Assembly: GCA_964458125.1 (NCBI GenBank)
Contig: CAYWHE010000011.1
Location: 1-34,847, forward strand
DNA: 34,847 nt
From: CAYWHE01 sp964458125
GTDB lineage: Bacteria; Bacteroidota; Bacteroidia; AKYH767-A; OLB10
Direction of reading: 5' to 3'
Part shown: positions 33,602 through 34,847 of the stretch, in pieces
How positions within the stretch are numbered: the stretch's first letter is position 1
How the letters are laid out: each line of letters begins with the position of its first letter
The notes under the pieces: generated by a model
What the model was told of the DNA's origin: nothing
The model's input: only the letters and a program-made list of their open reading frames with translations
The model's database searches: none
Position numbers and translations under genes: made by a program

Positions 33602-34057
33602 ATGCAAGAACCACAATTCAATTTCATGGCCGTCCTCGTGGCAGCGCTTATTCCCATGATTATGGGATTTTTGTATTATCATCCGGCCCTATTCGGAAAA
33701 ATCTGGATGAAAGCCAATGGTTTTACGCCGGAAACCATCGGCAAAGGCCCCAGGCCCGTCCTGTTTCTCCTGGCTTTTATCATGTCAGTCCTGCTGTCTG
33801 TTTTTATATGGACCAACGTGACCGGCGCCGGGGGTACCGATCCCATGCAGGTCAAGGATCCGGTTGACGGCCATAGTTATGTCACCTTTGGTCACGGGGC
33901 ATTTCACGGACTGGTGTTCGGCTTAACCGTACTGCTTCCGGTTTTTGTAACCATGGCTATATTCGAAAAGCGTAGCTGGCAATGGACCTTTGTTAACTGG
34001 GGATACTGGACCATAACGGTTATCCTGATGGGCGGGTTGCTGAGCGCCTGGCGGTAA
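33602..34057 (+). CDS. DUF1761 membrane protein
   Basis: A 151-residue protein with four TM helices. The first helix carries the family motif (AALIPMIMGFLYYHPALFGKI, residues 14-34), then WMKANGFTPE, and the last ends in WGYWTITVILMGGLLSAW. DUF1761 members are small membrane proteins of unknown role. It has its own promoter and a palindrome upstream. Confidence 0.88.
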   Translation: MQEPQFNFMAVLVAALIPMIMGFLYYHPALFGKIWMKANGFTPETIGKGPRPVLFLLAFIMSVLLSVFIWTNVTGAGGTDPMQVKDPVDGHSYVTFGHGAFHGLVFGLTVLLPVFVTMAIFEKRSWQWTFVNWGYWTITVILMGGLLSAWR

Positions 34058-34088
34058 ACTGCTGTTATATTCCTGCTGCCCGTTTTTT

Positions 34089-34114
34089 CCATTCCCGTCA
34101 TTTAAACGGAATGG
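34089..34114. repeat. Hairpin between the DUF1761 gene and the hydrolase gene
   Basis: CCATTCCCGT (34089-34098) pairs with ACGGAATGG (34106-34114) with one bulged C and a 7-base loop. It has no T run on the plus strand. It may be a weak terminator for the DUF1761 transcript. Confidence 0.35.
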
Positions 34115-34175
34115 GGATTGATCGGTATGGCGATTACAGGATAAGTCAGGTAACCGGAGAAAGGAGACAAAACCG

Positions 34176-34183
34176 TAAGTTTG
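34176..34183 (+). promoter_or_regulatory. -7 promoter box of the hydrolase gene
   Basis: TAAGTTTG fits TAnnTTTG exactly, 24 bases before the ATG at 34208. No TTG -33 element at normal spacing. Confidence 0.45.
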
Positions 34184-34207
34184 CTCCGTCCAAAAACCAG
34201 CATGACT

Positions 34208-34847
34208 ATGAAACCAGCCTGTTTTCTGCTGTTCCTGTCCCTGATTTGCTCAGCGGGACGGGCGCAACGGATCAACCCCGATTCCGCTTATATCGTTTCC
34301 CATTATACGAAGATGGAAAGGCAGATTCCCATGCGTGACGGTGTGAAGTTGTTTACCGCCATCTACCTGCCCAAGGACCAGTCGGAAAAACACCCCATCC
34401 TGATGCTCCGCACCCCATACTCTTGTGACGTATATGGAGAAAACAGGTTTACCGAACGCTGGTGGACCCGTGGCGACAGCGTTTATTTTTACCGGAATTA
34501 TATCATGGTGATTCAGGATGTCCGGGGCCGCTTCATGAGCGAAGGATCCTATGAAGATGTCCGGCCCTATGGCGCCGGAAACAATTCGGTAACGGATACC
34601 GATGAAGCCTCCGATACCTACGATACCATTGACTGGTTGATAAAAAACATTCCGGGAAATAACGGTAATGTTGGTGTTTACGGCATTTCCTACCCGGGTT
34701 TTTACGCAACCATGGCCGCCCTGAGCAACCATCCGGCCCTGAAGGCCGTCAGCCCCCAGGCTCCTGTTACTGACTGGTTCATGGGTGACGACTTTCATCA
34801 CCACGGAGCCTTTGCACTGGCCGATGGCTTCAACTTTTACAGGATAT
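34208..34847 (+). CDS. CocE/NonD-family X-Pro dipeptidyl-peptidase-like hydrolase, 5' part only
   Basis: 213 codons visible before the window ends. The start is placed at the ATG at 34208 (an ATG at 34202 adds two residues). A signal peptide is cut near GRAQ. The alpha/beta-hydrolase features of this family are plain: PMRDGVKLFTAIYLP, PILMLRTPYSCDVYGE, VIQDVRGRFMSEG (oxyanion region), and the nucleophile elbow GISYPG. The Asp and His of the catalytic triad should lie beyond the edge. Members act as peptidases or ester hydrolases in the periplasm or outside the cell. Substrate unknown. Confidence 0.92.
   Translation, partial: MKPACFLLFLSLICSAGRAQRINPDSAYIVSHYTKMERQIPMRDGVKLFTAIYLPKDQSEKHPILMLRTPYSCDVYGENRFTERWWTRGDSVYFYRNYIMVIQDVRGRFMSEGSYEDVRPYGAGNNSVTDTDEASDTYDTIDWLIKNIPGNNGNVGVYGISYPGFYATMAALSNHPALKAVSPQAPVTDWFMGDDFHHHGAFALADGFNFYRI

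Noticed and set aside
34250..34804. 184-codon minus-strand frame inside the CocE-type hydrolase
   Set aside because: Antisense shadow of conserved hydrolase motifs.

Overview
The window looks like the chromosome of a Bacteroidota bacterium, most likely of the Chitinophagaceae/Sphingobacteriia type. Three things point there. Many genes are preceded by the Bacteroidota -7 promoter hexamer TAnnTTTG 20-60 bp before the start. Secreted proteins carry PKD/LamG modules and a type IX secretion (T9SS) C-terminal sorting domain. An RND pump is fused to its outer-membrane factor, and surface lipoproteins carry an acidic tract after the lipid cysteine. No rRNA, tRNA, CRISPR array, insertion sequence or phage gene was seen.

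Layout. 1-1412: start of a secreted PKD protein (minus strand, runs off the left end) and a small secreted coiled-coil protein of unknown function. 1420-2406: quinolinate synthase nadA. 2407-2966: AT-rich non-coding stretch. 2967-9082 (minus strand): heavy-metal efflux locus made of a Cys/His-rich small exported protein, a CusA/CzcA-type RND pump fused to a TolC-like channel, and its lipoprotein adaptor. 9294-14347 (minus strand): a surface lipoprotein, an orphan sensor kinase, a large AsmA-like protein, and a Mn-type superoxide dismutase with a clear intrinsic terminator.

14638-19725 (plus strand): the most coherent functional unit, a nitrosative-stress/Fe-S repair cluster. It encodes DUF2249-ScdA_N-hemerythrin repair protein (RIC), a second hemerythrin, an unknown lipoprotein, a DUF1858-DUF2249-DUF2249 protein, a heme-copper-oxidase-like 12-TM protein, a DUF59 (SufT/PaaD-like) Fe-S assembly protein and an Rrf2 regulator with three cysteines. 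A near-perfect inverted repeat sits at the promoter of the first gene and is a good candidate operator for the Rrf2 protein that ends the cluster. The likely division of labour: hemerythrin domains sense or bind NO/O2/Fe, RIC and the DUF59 protein rebuild Fe-S clusters, the membrane protein handles NO or electrons, and Rrf2 senses cluster damage.

19.7-27.6 kb looks like accessory DNA. It is more AT-rich by eye than its surroundings and holds a LytS/LytTR two-component pair, a set of GTTGAC repeats, a small membrane protein, a serine beta-lactamase-like hydrolase, a VOC protein, a small membrane protein and two overlapping DUF4386 paralogues. Its edges carry decayed gene pieces: a truncated ORF at 19.7-20.0 kb, and two fossil T9SS sorting-domain tails at 27.07-27.41 kb that are not part of any intact gene. 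27596-31579 (minus strand) is a large intact T9SS cargo protein. 31825-34847 (plus strand) returns to housekeeping content: xseA-xseB (exonuclease VII), a DUF1761 membrane protein and the start of a CocE/NonD-type hydrolase that runs off the right end.
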